DNA from: Phycisphaerae bacterium
Lineage (GTDB): Bacteria > Planctomycetota > Phycisphaerae > Phycisphaerales > UBA1924
DNA length: 64,000 bases
NCBI GenBank assembly: GCA_014192545.1
Contig: BJHL01000007.1
Location: 101,004 to 165,003 of the forward strand
Direction of reading: 5' to 3'
In this document: positions 26,652-36,600 of the stretch, piece after piece
How the letters are laid out: every line of letters starts with the position of its first letter
How positions within the stretch are numbered: position 1 is the stretch's first letter
Notes under the pieces: model-generated
The model's database searches: none
What the model saw: the letters and a program-made list of their open reading frames with translations, nothing else
What the model was told of the DNA's origin: nothing
Program-made: the position numbers and the translations under genes

Positions 26652-29519
26652 ATGCAACGCAGCCGCCTTTCGTTGTTGGATCGTGTGGGTCGTGTTGGTC
26701 ACAGCATTGCGCGCGCGATGGTTTCTCGCAGTGGGAATGCGATGGAGACGCTGGAGGGACGCGAGCTTTTGACGGGGCTTGGGTTTGAGAGTGGTGGGAC
26801 GGTGGCGTCGACGTTTGCGCCGTCGGTGTCGGGCGATTTTGATCGCGATGGGGATGTAGACTTTGCGACGACGAGTCGGACGAATGTTGGGATGTTGAAC
26901 ATCTTCAACAACAACGGGTCGGGGACGTTTACGCCGGCGACGCCGATCAATTTGGGATTTGCGATCATCGGGCAGATGGATGCGGGGCTGCTGGCGTTTG
27001 ATGCGGACAACGACAACGACTTGGATATTTTGTCGCAGGGTGGGTACTTGTTTGTGAATAACGGGACGGGTGGTTTTGCGCCACAACTGATTCCGGGGCT
27101 GATCAATGCGCTGGACGTGATTGTGTACAACTACGACAACAACAACCTGCCTGATTTGGCGATGGTGCAGGCAGGCGGGGATGTTGAGATTTTGCAGAAC
27201 GTGACGGGTGGGTCGACGATCAGTTTCTTTGCGTTTGCGACGGCGCTGCAGGTGCCGGATTCGACGCGATTTGCGGGTAGCGGGCGCGTGGATAGCAACA
27301 ATCGCGATGATTTGCTGGTGTGGGATAGCGCGAGCAATACGTTGTCGACGGTGCTGAATTTGACGACGGGCGCGCCGTTGACGGCGGTTGGGCCCACGCT
27401 GAGCGGCGTGAATGGCAAGCCCAAGGCGGCGAACTTTGGGACGGATGCGTTTGTGGATGTGGTGTGGATTGAAGGGACGGGCGGCAGTGCGGAACTGAAG
27501 GGTGTACAGGCGACCGGCAGCACCAACGGCGGCTTTACGAGTGAGCGCGAGGTGCGCGATGTGGCGACGTTTGGATATACATCGCTGGGGCCGGTGGGCG
27601 ATTTCAACTTGGATGGGAATTTGGATTTGATTGTGCTGCGCGAGAGCATCAATGGGCTGCGCGATTGGATGGCGCTGTGGGGAACATCTTCGGGCATTTT
27701 TGATTCGCTGGAGTCGCGTGCGCTACCCATCGTGCTGCTGAGTGAGACGGCGGGGACGATGCTGGCGGGGAACTTTGATGCGGGGACGCGAACAGATTTG
27801 ATTCGTTATGACGGAACGAATGCGAGGTTCCTGAAGAACGTGGATGGTCCGACGGTGACGACGTTCAGCGTGCCGGGGGCGCGGGTGATTCCTGGGGAGA
27901 CGTTGACGCTGTCGGCGATTGACATTGTGCTGAACAACAGCCGGCCTGTGACGAGCGTGGACTTCTTTATTGATAGCAATCAGAACGGGCGGTATGACAC
28001 GGCGGACAAGATTTTGGCGAGCCGCACGCCGGCGAGCGGACAGGATGATGTGACGGCGGCGGTGGTGTTTGATGATGGGTTGCCGGCGGGGCAGGTGAAG
28101 GTGTTTGCGATTGCGGCGGATTCCAACGGCATCAGCGCGATTTATGAGGGGACGATCAATGCGTGGACTCGCGTGTTTTATCCGGAAGGGTTCCGCAATG
28201 TTGCGAACGTGAATGAATATGTGCCGATGGTGAATGATCAGAGTGTGCCGGTGGATTACCGCGTGATTTTGCGGTATGAGACGGGTGATCGCGATCAAAT
28301 TTTTGAAACGGGGACGATTCCGGCGAACACGCGATGGGGCGTGGCGACGGCGGTGCGGAATCAGAATCTGGTGATCAATCCGCGCAGCGATGAGCCGTAT
28401 GCGATTGAGGTGCAGACGAGTTTGCCGATTGGCGCGCAGTTGTCGCGGTATGACTCGTTTGGTGTGCCGGGTGATGGGCCGGGGACTGGCGAGAGCTTTA
28501 CGAATCGGACCTCGCTGCGGTGGGGATTTGCGGATGTGTCGACGCGCACGCTGGATTTCATTGTGATTTACAACCCGCTGCCGACGACGGCGACGGTGAC
28601 GATTCAGTTCTGGGATGCGAGTGGCGTGCCGACGCTGCCCATCAATCTGAGTGTGCCGGCGTTCCGGCGCGCGGGGGCGGCGTTGCAGCTTGAGACGGCG
28701 ATTTTGGCGGCGAACAGTGATTACAGCGCGCTGGTGACGAGTGATCAGAAGATCATTGCGGCGCACACGCGGTTTGCGCCGGGACAGAACCGCGGGTTTA
28801 CGGGGCTGGGTCAAGAGCTTGATTTGGAAGGGCAGCCGATCACGAGCAGCAACTTCTTGCTGAGCAATATTGAGCTGCGCACGGCGGTGGATAACAAGGC
28901 GGTGCTGTTTAATCCGGGGACGACGCAGACGACGGTGCAACTGCTGGGCTCGTACAACGGCACGAGCAATCAGAGCAGCGACTTCTTTACGCTTGGGCCT
29001 AAGGAACGACGGCGCGTTTCGCTCAACACGCTTGCGCCGGGTGGGACGAACTTTGGCACGTTCCGCGTGAACTCGGCGGGGCTGGTGATGATTGCGAATG
29101 AAGCAATTGACAGCCAGCGGCGCGACAGCACGAGCACGAACGTGAACACGTTTGCAACGACCAAGTGGGGATTCAGCGATGGGTTCTTGAACCTCGCGAG
29201 TTTGGGCGTGAATTACTTTGAACACATCACGCTATACAACCCGCAGGCAGACCAACTGACGGTGACGCTCGACTTTGTGCTGCAAGGCACGCGGCGGACG
29301 ACCAACGTGACGTTGCTGCCTAATCAGACTCGCGTGGTGAATCTGCATGAGACGACGGCGCTCATTAGTGTGCCGGCGCTGAACATCTTCTCGGTGGTGG
29401 CAAGGGCTCCGCAGGCGTTTGTGGCGACGTACTTGCACTGGGACTTGACGCAGCCTGGCGGTTGGACGACGCAGGGATCGCCGCTTGATAGCATTTCGGG
29501 ATTGCCGGCGGTGGTGTGA
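26652..29519 (+). CDS. Giant FG-GAP/VCBS repeat surface protein with LEGRELL signature
   Basis: 955 residues from ATG at 26652 (GGAGA eight bases upstream). The N-terminus is basic (MQRSRLSLLDRVGRVGHSIARAMVSRSG) and is followed by METLEGRELLTG. The LE-x-R-x-LL motif marks planctomycete surface proteins and replaces a classical signal peptide. The first ~350 residues contain FG-GAP/VCBS-like calcium loops (GDFDRDGDVDFATT, AFDADNDNDLDIL, NYDNNNLPDLAMV, GDFNLDGNLDLIVL) forming an integrin-type propeller. The remaining ~550 residues are beta-rich domains without recognised motif (SNQNGRYDTADKILASR..., repeated THYRFAPG-like strands). No dockerin module. Probable adhesion or surface-layer protein. 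Confidence 0.82.
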   Translation: MQRSRLSLLDRVGRVGHSIARAMVSRSGNAMETLEGRELLTGLGFESGGTVASTFAPSVSGDFDRDGDVDFATTSRTNVGMLNIFNNNGSGTFTPATPINLGFAIIGQMDAGLLAFDADNDNDLDILSQGGYLFVNNGTGGFAPQLIPGLINALDVIVYNYDNNNLPDLAMVQAGGDVEILQNVTGGSTISFFAFATALQVPDSTRFAGSGRVDSNNRDDLLVWDSASNTLSTVLNLTTGAPLTAVGPTLSGVNGKPKAANFGTDAFVDVVWIEGTGGSAELKGVQATGSTNGGFTSEREVRDVATFGYTSLGPVGDFNLDGNLDLIVLRESINGLRDWMALWGTSSGIFDSLESRALPIVLLSETAGTMLAGNFDAGTRTDLIRYDGTNARFLKNVDGPTVTTFSVPGARVIPGETLTLSAIDIVLNNSRPVTSVDFFIDSNQNGRYDTADKILASRTPASGQDDVTAAVVFDDGLPAGQVKVFAIAADSNGISAIYEGTINAWTRVFYPEGFRNVANVNEYVPMVNDQSVPVDYRVILRYETGDRDQIFETGTIPANTRWGVATAVRNQNLVINPRSDEPYAIEVQTSLPIGAQLSRYDSFGVPGDGPGTGESFTNRTSLRWGFADVSTRTLDFIVIYNPLPTTATVTIQFWDASGVPTLPINLSVPAFRRAGAALQLETAILAANSDYSALVTSDQKIIAAHTRFAPGQNRGFTGLGQELDLEGQPITSSNFLLSNIELRTAVDNKAVLFNPGTTQTTVQLLGSYNGTSNQSSDFFTLGPKERRRVSLNTLAPGGTNFGTFRVNSAGLVMIANEAIDSQRRDSTSTNVNTFATTKWGFSDGFLNLASLGVNYFEHITLYNPQADQLTVTLDFVLQGTRRTTNVTLLPNQTRVVNLHETTALISVPALNIFSVVARAPQAFVATYLHWDLTQPGGWTTQGSPLDSISGLPAVV

Positions 29520-29546
29520 GTTGTTGATTGGGTGGGTATTGGTGTT

Positions 29547-29586
29547 TCGATCCGGACGTTCGCAGGGCCTCCGGTCAGGCATCGGG
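29547..29586 (-). repeat. REP-A palindromic element, copy 5 (degenerate, inverted)
   Basis: Reverse orientation copy with both outer flanks (TCGAT, ATCGGG) and the TTCGCAGGGCCTC core recognisable, but with eroded arms (CCGGACGT / CCGGTCAG). 27 bases after the stop of the FG-GAP gene. Confidence 0.55.
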
Positions 29587-29724
29587 ACGCTGCATGGAGC
29601 GAACGGATCGCGAACTTGTGGCAAACTTTGAGAATTCATTGGCGAAGAGAGCGGATTTCGTGCAAGATACGCGAGCGGGGTGACCAGTGATGGCAGGGAT
29701 GTGATGTTCCTGTGGAGACTTGTT

Positions 29725-31917
29725 ATGCAACGTGCGCGAAACGTGTTGATGAACGCCTTGAAGGCGATGGCGACAGTCTTGGCGTCGGGCGGATGTGCAA
29801 CCGTGGCGATGGCGCAGCCGGGAGGCGGGGCTTCGCTGCCTGTGCAGGCAGGTGAAGTGGTGCACACGCACTCGGCGAACAACCAGCTGCAGACGGGACC
29901 GAATCAGATTTTGGATTTGGATGATCCGGTGGTGCAGTTGCTGGATGTGCGCAACCCGGCGGGGCAGGGGGCAGTGCCGAATGTGACGTGGAATCCGCCG
30001 CGGTTTTGGAATGCGGGTGCCGGCGCGAATGAGTGGACGGCGAGGAACCTGGGGCTGGTGTTTGGCGTGACGCTGGACAATGCGACCAGTCCGAATATTT
30101 ATGTGACGGCGCATGATTATGAATTTGAAGCGGCGTTTTCTGGCGGGAACAGCAGCTTTCCGACGCCCGGCGGCAATGGCGCGGTGTGGCGGCTGGATGG
30201 CGTGACGGGCGCGATTTGTTTGATTGCGCAGTTGCCTAATACGGGTCCGAAGCTTGGGCAGGTGGCGTGGGGCAGCCGCGGAAACAGTTTGTACATCTCG
30301 AACTTTGAGGATGGGCGGATTTATCGCGTGACGCCACCGGCGGCGTGTCCGGCGGTGCCCATCAAGCCGTTTGGTCCGTCGGGGCCAGACATCTTTGATC
30401 ACGGCACCGGCTTGTCAACGCCTATCGCGGATGATCTGCAGGCTGGGATTACGGCGCTGGGGCGGCGCGTGTTTGCGGTGTGCGTGAATGAAGCCGAGAG
30501 CCGGTTGTATTACGGCGTGTGGATTGAAGATTATCTCAATGTGAATGCAGCGCAGAACAATGAGATTTGGAGTGTGCCGATCAATGCGGCGGGGCAGTTT
30601 GCGGGAGCGGCGCAGTTGGAAGCGGCGATGCCGAACCTGGTGATCAACAACACGGCGTATGCGTATACCGCGCCGCCAGCGGATATCACGTTTGGACCGA
30701 ACGGGAACATGTATGTGGGTGAGCGGTCGGGCAATGCGCACGACTCGCGCGTGATTGAGTTTGCGGGTGGGAGCGGCGCGTGGTCGCCCGCGCCGAGCAA
30801 CAAGTGGCGCATCGGTAACTTGAACGATGGCGTGAACTCGGCGGGGGGCGTGGGTGTTGATTGCGAAGGCAATGTGTGGAGCACGGGCTATCAGTTGCAT
30901 TTGCCGATTGACTCGGTGTTTGGATTGCAGCGCGTGAATGTCGGCGGTAACGCAGCGGACCCGACAACGACGACCAATTCGTACTTGGTTGACACGGACA
31001 ATGCGCCGAACCAGTTTGATAAGTTCGACATCGGCTCGCTTGAGCTTTTCCGCGTGTGTGAGTCGTGTGCGCGTATTACTGAAGAGACGATTGTGTGCAA
31101 GCCGCCTAGCACAACGGGGCAACCTTGCTGGACGTACACGTTCACGCTGACGAACATTTCGGGACAGACGATTACGCAGATCAACTTCGCGAGCCCGCTG
31201 GTTTCGCCTAATCCGCTGGTGCTGGGTGCGCCTCTGGCGAACAACCAGTCGACGACGATCACGCTGACGATCTGCGGCGGCGTGCCGGGTTCGAGCATTG
31301 ATCTGCCGATCATTCTGTTCAATCAGCAGGGGCAGGCGTGCTGCAATGTTCGCAAGCGCGTGACGCTGCCGGATTGCAGATGCTTCCAGCTTGAGGGCGG
31401 GTTGCCTCCGCAGGTGCAGTGCACAGGGCCGGGCACGTTCAATGTCAACATGTTCATTCAACCCACGGAGTATGCGATTGGGCATGTGTTCATCGCAGCG
31501 ACGGGGCTTGGGCTTGGACAGTTTGCGATTGTGACGCCTTCGTACACGCCTGTCGCGATTGCGCAGTGGGGCTTTGGCAATGTGCCGTTCAGTGTGAATA
31601 CGAATGTGCCGCCTGGGACGCAGTTGTGCTTCACGGTTGTGGTGCACACGCCGGACTTTACTGAGTGCTGCTCGCGGGATATCTGCATCCGCGTGCCGGA
31701 TTGCAGGCCTGGGCAGGAGCCGTGTGATCTGGACTTCAACAACGACGGCGTGTTCCCTGATGACCAGGATGTGATTGACTTCATGAACGTGTTGGCGGGT
31801 GGAGCGTGCAGTACGCCGCTGTGCGACACGATTGACTTCAATGGGAATGGTGTGTTCCCGGAAGAGCAGGATGTGATTGACTTCTTCAATGTGTTGGCTG
31901 GAGGGCCGTGTCCGTAA
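29725..31917 (+). CDS. Secreted NHL/SMP-30-like propeller protein with GC-type dockerin
   Basis: 730 residues from ATG at 29725 (GGAGA eight bases upstream), giving a signal peptide (NVLMNALKAMATVLASGGCATVAMAQ). The first ~420 residues look like a six-bladed propeller: LGQVAWGSRGNSLYISNFEDGRIYRV, ADITFGPNGNMYVGERSGN, GVGVDCEGNVWSTGYQLHL. A Cys-rich central part follows (ITEETIVCKPPSTTGQPCW, ITLTICGGVPGS, CTGPGTFNV...). It ends in two dockerin repeats, the first divergent (CDLDFNNDGVFPDDQDVIDFM...), the second CDTIDFNGNGVFPEEQD..., terminating GGPCP. Probably a secreted binding protein. A strong terminator follows. Confidence 0.85.
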   Translation: MQRARNVLMNALKAMATVLASGGCATVAMAQPGGGASLPVQAGEVVHTHSANNQLQTGPNQILDLDDPVVQLLDVRNPAGQGAVPNVTWNPPRFWNAGAGANEWTARNLGLVFGVTLDNATSPNIYVTAHDYEFEAAFSGGNSSFPTPGGNGAVWRLDGVTGAICLIAQLPNTGPKLGQVAWGSRGNSLYISNFEDGRIYRVTPPAACPAVPIKPFGPSGPDIFDHGTGLSTPIADDLQAGITALGRRVFAVCVNEAESRLYYGVWIEDYLNVNAAQNNEIWSVPINAAGQFAGAAQLEAAMPNLVINNTAYAYTAPPADITFGPNGNMYVGERSGNAHDSRVIEFAGGSGAWSPAPSNKWRIGNLNDGVNSAGGVGVDCEGNVWSTGYQLHLPIDSVFGLQRVNVGGNAADPTTTTNSYLVDTDNAPNQFDKFDIGSLELFRVCESCARITEETIVCKPPSTTGQPCWTYTFTLTNISGQTITQINFASPLVSPNPLVLGAPLANNQSTTITLTICGGVPGSSIDLPIILFNQQGQACCNVRKRVTLPDCRCFQLEGGLPPQVQCTGPGTFNVNMFIQPTEYAIGHVFIAATGLGLGQFAIVTPSYTPVAIAQWGFGNVPFSVNTNVPPGTQLCFTVVVHTPDFTECCSRDICIRVPDCRPGQEPCDLDFNNDGVFPDDQDVIDFMNVLAGGACSTPLCDTIDFNGNGVFPEEQDVIDFFNVLAGGPCP

Positions 31918-31960
31918 GTAGTCGCGAGTGCATGCTCTCGACATCCCGCAGCGAACCACG

Positions 31961-31988
31961 AGCCCCGCGATCACTCGCGGGGCTTTTC
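31961..31988 (+). terminator. Intrinsic terminator
   Basis: Ten-bp stem AGCCCCGCGA / TCGCGGGGCT with a four-base loop and TTTT. It overlaps the last codon of the convergent gene ending at 31987. Confidence 0.85.
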
Positions 31989-32406
31989 ATTGGTTACTCG
32001 CTTGCGGCAGAAAACAGCCTGCAGCCCAGCCCGCATGGTCAAGATGAATTAGCCAGCGCAGATTGATGTCGAGAATGGAGACATCGGCACCACCGCGTTC
32101 TGCCCAGAACTGCCACACTGTCGCACCGGCATCTGCCGGGCGCATGACATACATCTCGTCGGCACCGGTCCACACCGCGATCTGCTGCAATGGCTCCAAG
32201 CCAGCCAGCGTCACCATTTCTTCGACGGAGTAAGGTCGTCCGCGAGCATCTGGCGAAATGCTGCGGTCACACGCGCGGATCATCGCGTGGTAAAGCACGA
32301 CGGGATCAGCCAGTGCACGCACATCCAGCGCCTCGCGCAGTGCCAGTTGCATCTGCATCACATGCTCGGGCCGCAGCGCGTCGGGCCATGGTGGATGGCC
32401 TGCCAT
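31987..32406 (-). CDS. Hypothetical protein, coupled to astA
   Basis: 139 residues, starting at an ATG that overlaps the astA stop by one base (TGATG). The sequence is amphipathic and slightly acidic, with no membrane segment or signal peptide (MQLALREALDVRALADPVVLYHAMIRACDRSI; later YVMRPADAGATVWQFWAERGGADVSILDINLRWLIHLDHAGW). No family recognised. Translational coupling with an arginine succinyltransferase-like gene suggests a related or partner function, but nothing in the sequence reveals it. Confidence 0.7.
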   Translation of the reverse strand: MAGHPPWPDALRPEHVMQMQLALREALDVRALADPVVLYHAMIRACDRSISPDARGRPYSVEEMVTLAGLEPLQQIAVWTGADEMYVMRPADAGATVWQFWAERGGADVSILDINLRWLIHLDHAGWAAGCFLPQASNQ

Positions 32407-33539
32407 CAGGTCCCTCCGGCTTCACCACCGACCGCCAGCACATCCAGCGCATCGCCGTTACGCGCTCCCACGAGGCCTAGGACCATCGGGTGCATTGCGA
32501 GCACTTTGCCGGGCAGTTCGGTGACGGGGGCGCGGACGCAGCGGAAGTCGGCGATGGTCCAATCGGGATTGGTGACGCTGGCCGTGAAGACGCGCGATTT
32601 GGCATCGGGAGATTGACCGGCGTTGCGATCGGACTTGGCGGTGTAGCGATCGACTTCGGCGATGCCTTCGAAGCGGCTGCGGGCAGCTTCGAGCAGGCGG
32701 CTGCTGTCGAGGACGTCGTAACGGCCTTTGTGTTCGAAGCCCATGCGGAGGAAAAAGTCTTCGGTGCGGTTGGTGTCTTTGCGCACGCTGCCGAATTGCT
32801 TGCGCGATTCGGGTGGCATGAGGTGCATGGGTATGGTGCGCGGCGGGTCAGACTCGCCCAGGCCTTGCAGGAATTCATCGACGAATTGCACGCTGCCGTC
32901 GCGGGCGCGGTTTTGGTAGCGAAGGGTGTCGATGGTGTCAAAGTCGCGATTGCCGAAGAAAGGTTTGACGCACTGCTCGTAGAACGGGTAGTGCATGCCT
33001 GCTTTGCTTTTTTCGGTGTCTTCTTGCGTGAGGGTGACGCTGATGATGGTTTGGATGTGCGGCATGCTTTTGAGGATGTGGCGGAGCAGCAGCATGCGTG
33101 CGCGGATGTGGAGACTGCCGAAACCTTTGCCGCGGTGGGCGGTGTGGACGGCGTTGGCGGCGAACTCGAGGGCGTTTTTGGGGCCGGCGTCGTACTCGAG
33201 GTATTCGAAGGTGCCGTCGATGCGGGTGCCGCCGGTCAGGAAGCGGCGGTATTTTTCTTTCTTTCGCCAGACGCCTGCGGCCATCATTTCGAGCTTGCAT
33301 TGACCGACGACGCCGTGACGCTGGGTCATGTCGGCGGCGTAGGACTCGCTGCACAGGTAGAGCGGGCCTTGATTCCAGGCACTTTCGCCGCGGATGAGGG
33401 ACTGGCTGAAGGCGACATCTTCGCGCACGATGTCGGGCTTGCTGTGACCGATGCCGACTTGCGAGGAGATCGCGACGAGGGCTTCGACATCATCGAGCGT
33501 GGCGGGGCGGACGAGGGCGATGTCGAGCGGGGGGGGCAT
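32406..33539 (-). CDS. astA: Arginine N-succinyltransferase-like protein (AstA family)
   Basis: 377 residues from ATG at 33539; an ATG 15 codons earlier is possible, and neither has a good ribosome site. GNAT-fold acyl-CoA transferase that in the family transfers succinate to the alpha-amino group of arginine. Matches to AstA: IALVRPATLDDVEALVAISSQVGIG, NAVHTAHRGKGFGSLHIRARMLL, HYPFYEQCVKPFFGNRDF, ESDPPRTIPMHLMPPESRKQFG and the late motif TEDFFLRMGFEHKGRYDVLDSSRLLEA. Slightly longer than typical (~340). No astB/C/D/E gene is nearby, so its role in the ammonia-producing AST pathway is uncertain; the substrate may differ. Confidence 0.85.
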   Translation of the reverse strand: MPPPLDIALVRPATLDDVEALVAISSQVGIGHSKPDIVREDVAFSQSLIRGESAWNQGPLYLCSESYAADMTQRHGVVGQCKLEMMAAGVWRKKEKYRRFLTGGTRIDGTFEYLEYDAGPKNALEFAANAVHTAHRGKGFGSLHIRARMLLLRHILKSMPHIQTIISVTLTQEDTEKSKAGMHYPFYEQCVKPFFGNRDFDTIDTLRYQNRARDGSVQFVDEFLQGLGESDPPRTIPMHLMPPESRKQFGSVRKDTNRTEDFFLRMGFEHKGRYDVLDSSRLLEAARSRFEGIAEVDRYTAKSDRNAGQSPDAKSRVFTASVTNPDWTIADFRCVRAPVTELPGKVLAMHPMVLGLVGARNGDALDVLAVGGEAGGT

Positions 33540-33667
33540 GATGAGAGAGTAAACACTGTGAACGCGTGAACAGTTGGGCGACACGACGACCGTGGTTTAT
33601 GCGGCGTGTGCGACTTGTGATGCATCATCGGCCGGCGCGGATTGCTGATTGAGCGTGATGTGAGCGA

Positions 33668-36600
33668 TCACTCCATCTCGGGCCTTTGATCGCTGCCGCC
33701 GCCGTCGCGGTGGTAGGTCGGCGGGCCGGTTTTGGGGCGATTGGCGAAGCTGCTGCCTGGTGTTTGCGGCTTGATATTGACGTCGAAGGGGGCGTCGCTC
33801 GTGTTTGCTTCGAAGGGTTGTGCGCCGCCTTGGATCCAGCTTGGGCCGCCGCCGAAGTCTGCGGCGGCTTGCGAGGGACTGGAGTAGCCGCTGTTGGATT
33901 TGGGCGAGGATTTGGGCGCGGCGGGCATGTCGTAGCCGGCGCCGGAGGCTTGGCTGTGTTGGTCGAGGCTTTTGAAGCGCGTGGTTTTGTTGTCCCATGC
34001 GAGTTTGACAACGCCTGTGGGGCCGTTGCGCTGCTTGGCGATGATGAGTTCGGCGATGCCGACTTTGTCGGGGTTTTCCATCTTCCAGTCTTCGTTCTGG
34101 ACGTGGTAATACTCCTCGCGGTGCAGGAGGATGACAACGTCGGCGTCTTGCTCGATGCTGCCTGACTCGCGCAGATCGCTCATGCGCGGGCGGTTGCCTT
34201 CGCGATTTTCGCTGCCGCGGTTGAGCTGGCTGAGGCAGACCACGGGCACGTTGAGTTCGCGCGCGAGACTCTTGACGCCGCGTGAGATGGTGCTGACTTC
34301 GACTTGGCGACTTTCGCGGGCGGCGCCGGGTGCGCTCATGAGCTGGAGGTAGTCGATCATGATGCACTTGATGCCGTATTGGGCGGCCATGCGGCGAGCG
34401 CGAGCGCGGAGGTTGAGGACGGTCAAGTCGGGCGAGTCGTCGATGTAGATGGGGGCGTGCTTGAGGTCTTCAGCGGCGATGATGAGTTCGCGCAGGTCGC
34501 GATCGGGAATTTTGTGGCCGCCGCGAAGGGCCTGGCCGCTGACGCCTGAGCGAGCGCTGAGCAGACGCTGGACGATTGCGCCTTTGCTCATTTCGAGGCT
34601 GAAAAAGCCGACGGGGGACTGCTTGCCTGATTGCTGGCCTGCGATGAGCCCGCCCATGGCCATTTGTTCGGCGAGGTTCATGGCGAGGGCGGTGTTGTGT
34701 ACGCAGACGTCATTGGCGACGAAGTTGTGGGTGGCGGGAATGGTGAGGTCGTAGACCTGACGCATGCCCAGTGGTTCGATGGAGACGATTTCATCCCAGT
34801 AGATGTCGCTGCTGGCGAGTTGTGAGAGGGATTGGTCGTGCAACGCGTCGGCAATCTTCGCGAGACGCGTGCGCGACAATGCGCGCGAGCCGACGTGGAG
34901 GTTGGTGCTGGCACCGATCGTGCGTGCGAGCTGGCTCCACGACATTTCGCCCTTGGCTTGCTCGATGCGCGGCCAGATTTCGACAGGGACGAGATCGCGA
35001 TTGGTTTGTGGGCGGCGCTGGGCGAGGGCGAGAGAGACGCGCTGAAGGGCGGGCTCTTTGCCGAAGATGCCGATTTCTTCGATGAATGTGCGGATGGAGG
35101 TCGCGTCGGTGATGTCGAGTTGCCATGAGCAACGGCGCGCGTCGCGGTACTTGATCCAGCGTTGCTTGAGTGATGCGATGATGCCAAAGCGCAGCAGGAG
35201 ATGTTGCACTTGGCGCGCGAGGCGTTCGTTGACGGAGGCGTAACCGAGTTGTGATTGGCCGCTGGCGAGAGCGGTTGCCCAGCCGTCGGTGGCGAAGAGG
35301 CGGTTGAGAAAGAGCGCGAGTTGCTCGCGTGGGAGCGTGAAAATGCAGGCGGGGACGCATTTGTCGTGCGAGCCTTTGCCCATCAGGCCAAGTTCGCTGA
35401 GCCAACTTGTGAGCGGGCTGGGGGCGTTGTGCCGTGCGGAGAGCAGATCGGGAGCAAGAGCTGCGGGTTGCACATTGAGCACCATGCAGAGTTTGGCAAA
35501 TGCAGCTTCGTCGGGCACGGTCTGGGCTTGTGTCCAGTGGGTGAGCGTGGCTTTGGAGACCCCCACTGCTTGCGCGACGGACTGCTGGGTGAGATTTGCT
35601 CTCGCGAGTTCGTGTCGCAGTGCGCTGGCGAATGCTTCGCGGGCGGCAAGAGTTGCCCCGTCGTCGCGCGAGATGCGCCATGACGGGGCTTCGCCTTCGC
35701 GTGTGCTGGAGAGCGTGGTTGTCATGCCGCCGAAGGCTTCAACAGCGGCGGCGAAATCAGCGGCGATGCGCGGGTTGCTGTTTGTGAAACGGGGCGTGGT
35801 GCCGGTCAAGCCGCCATCGCCTATGAGATATGCGAGCAGCTTGATGCGATGCTCGGGCAGTTCGCGAGTGCCTTGTACGTGCAAGACGCGCGGCACGGCG
35901 ATCTTTGCACCCACTTGCAGATTGCCGAGCGGCGTCCAGCCATCGATGGTGAGGAATGGATGGGTGATGGTGGTGCGGATGCGGCGGCCGAGGCGCGTGG
36001 TGACTTCGAAGGCGGGTTTGAGGCCGTCGTTGATGAACGCGCTGGGTGTTGCCCACGCGAGCTTCATGTTGTCGTGCAGCGTGGGGATTTCGCCTGATTG
36101 GCGTTGGCAGAGTTCTTCGATCGTGGTGACGCTGCCGTCGCGGCAGACGATTTCGCTGTCGGCGGTCAGGCATTTGCCCATGCTGGGCCGTGCGGCGATG
36201 ATGATGAACTCGCCGGGTTGGAAGCCTCGGAGCATTTCGTCGAGGTCGTAGTAGCCGGTGGCGACGCCGCTGTAGCCGCCGCCTTCGAAGTCGGCGGTTT
36301 CGATGCGGCGCATTTCGAGTTCGAGCAGTTCGGCGAGGCTTTGGGGGTCGGTGGCGGCGGTTTCCTGGGCGATTTCGAAGACGGCCATTTCGGCTTTGTC
36401 GAGCACTTCGCGGGCGCCTTCGGGGCCTAGTTCGCCGGTGTGATAGGCGTCGTAGATGATCTGGCCTGCGGTGTCGATGAGTCGGCGGAGTTTGGCTTTT
36501 TCGCCCACGATGCGGGCAAAGTGCGGGGCGTTGGTTGCGGCGGGGACGCTGTTGGCGAGGGTTTCGAGGTAGTCGACGCCGCCGCAGAGGTCGAGGACTT

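Noticed and set aside
27723..29225. 500-codon minus-strand frame inside the FG-GAP gene
   Set aside because: Antisense; Arg/His-rich without any recognisable domain.
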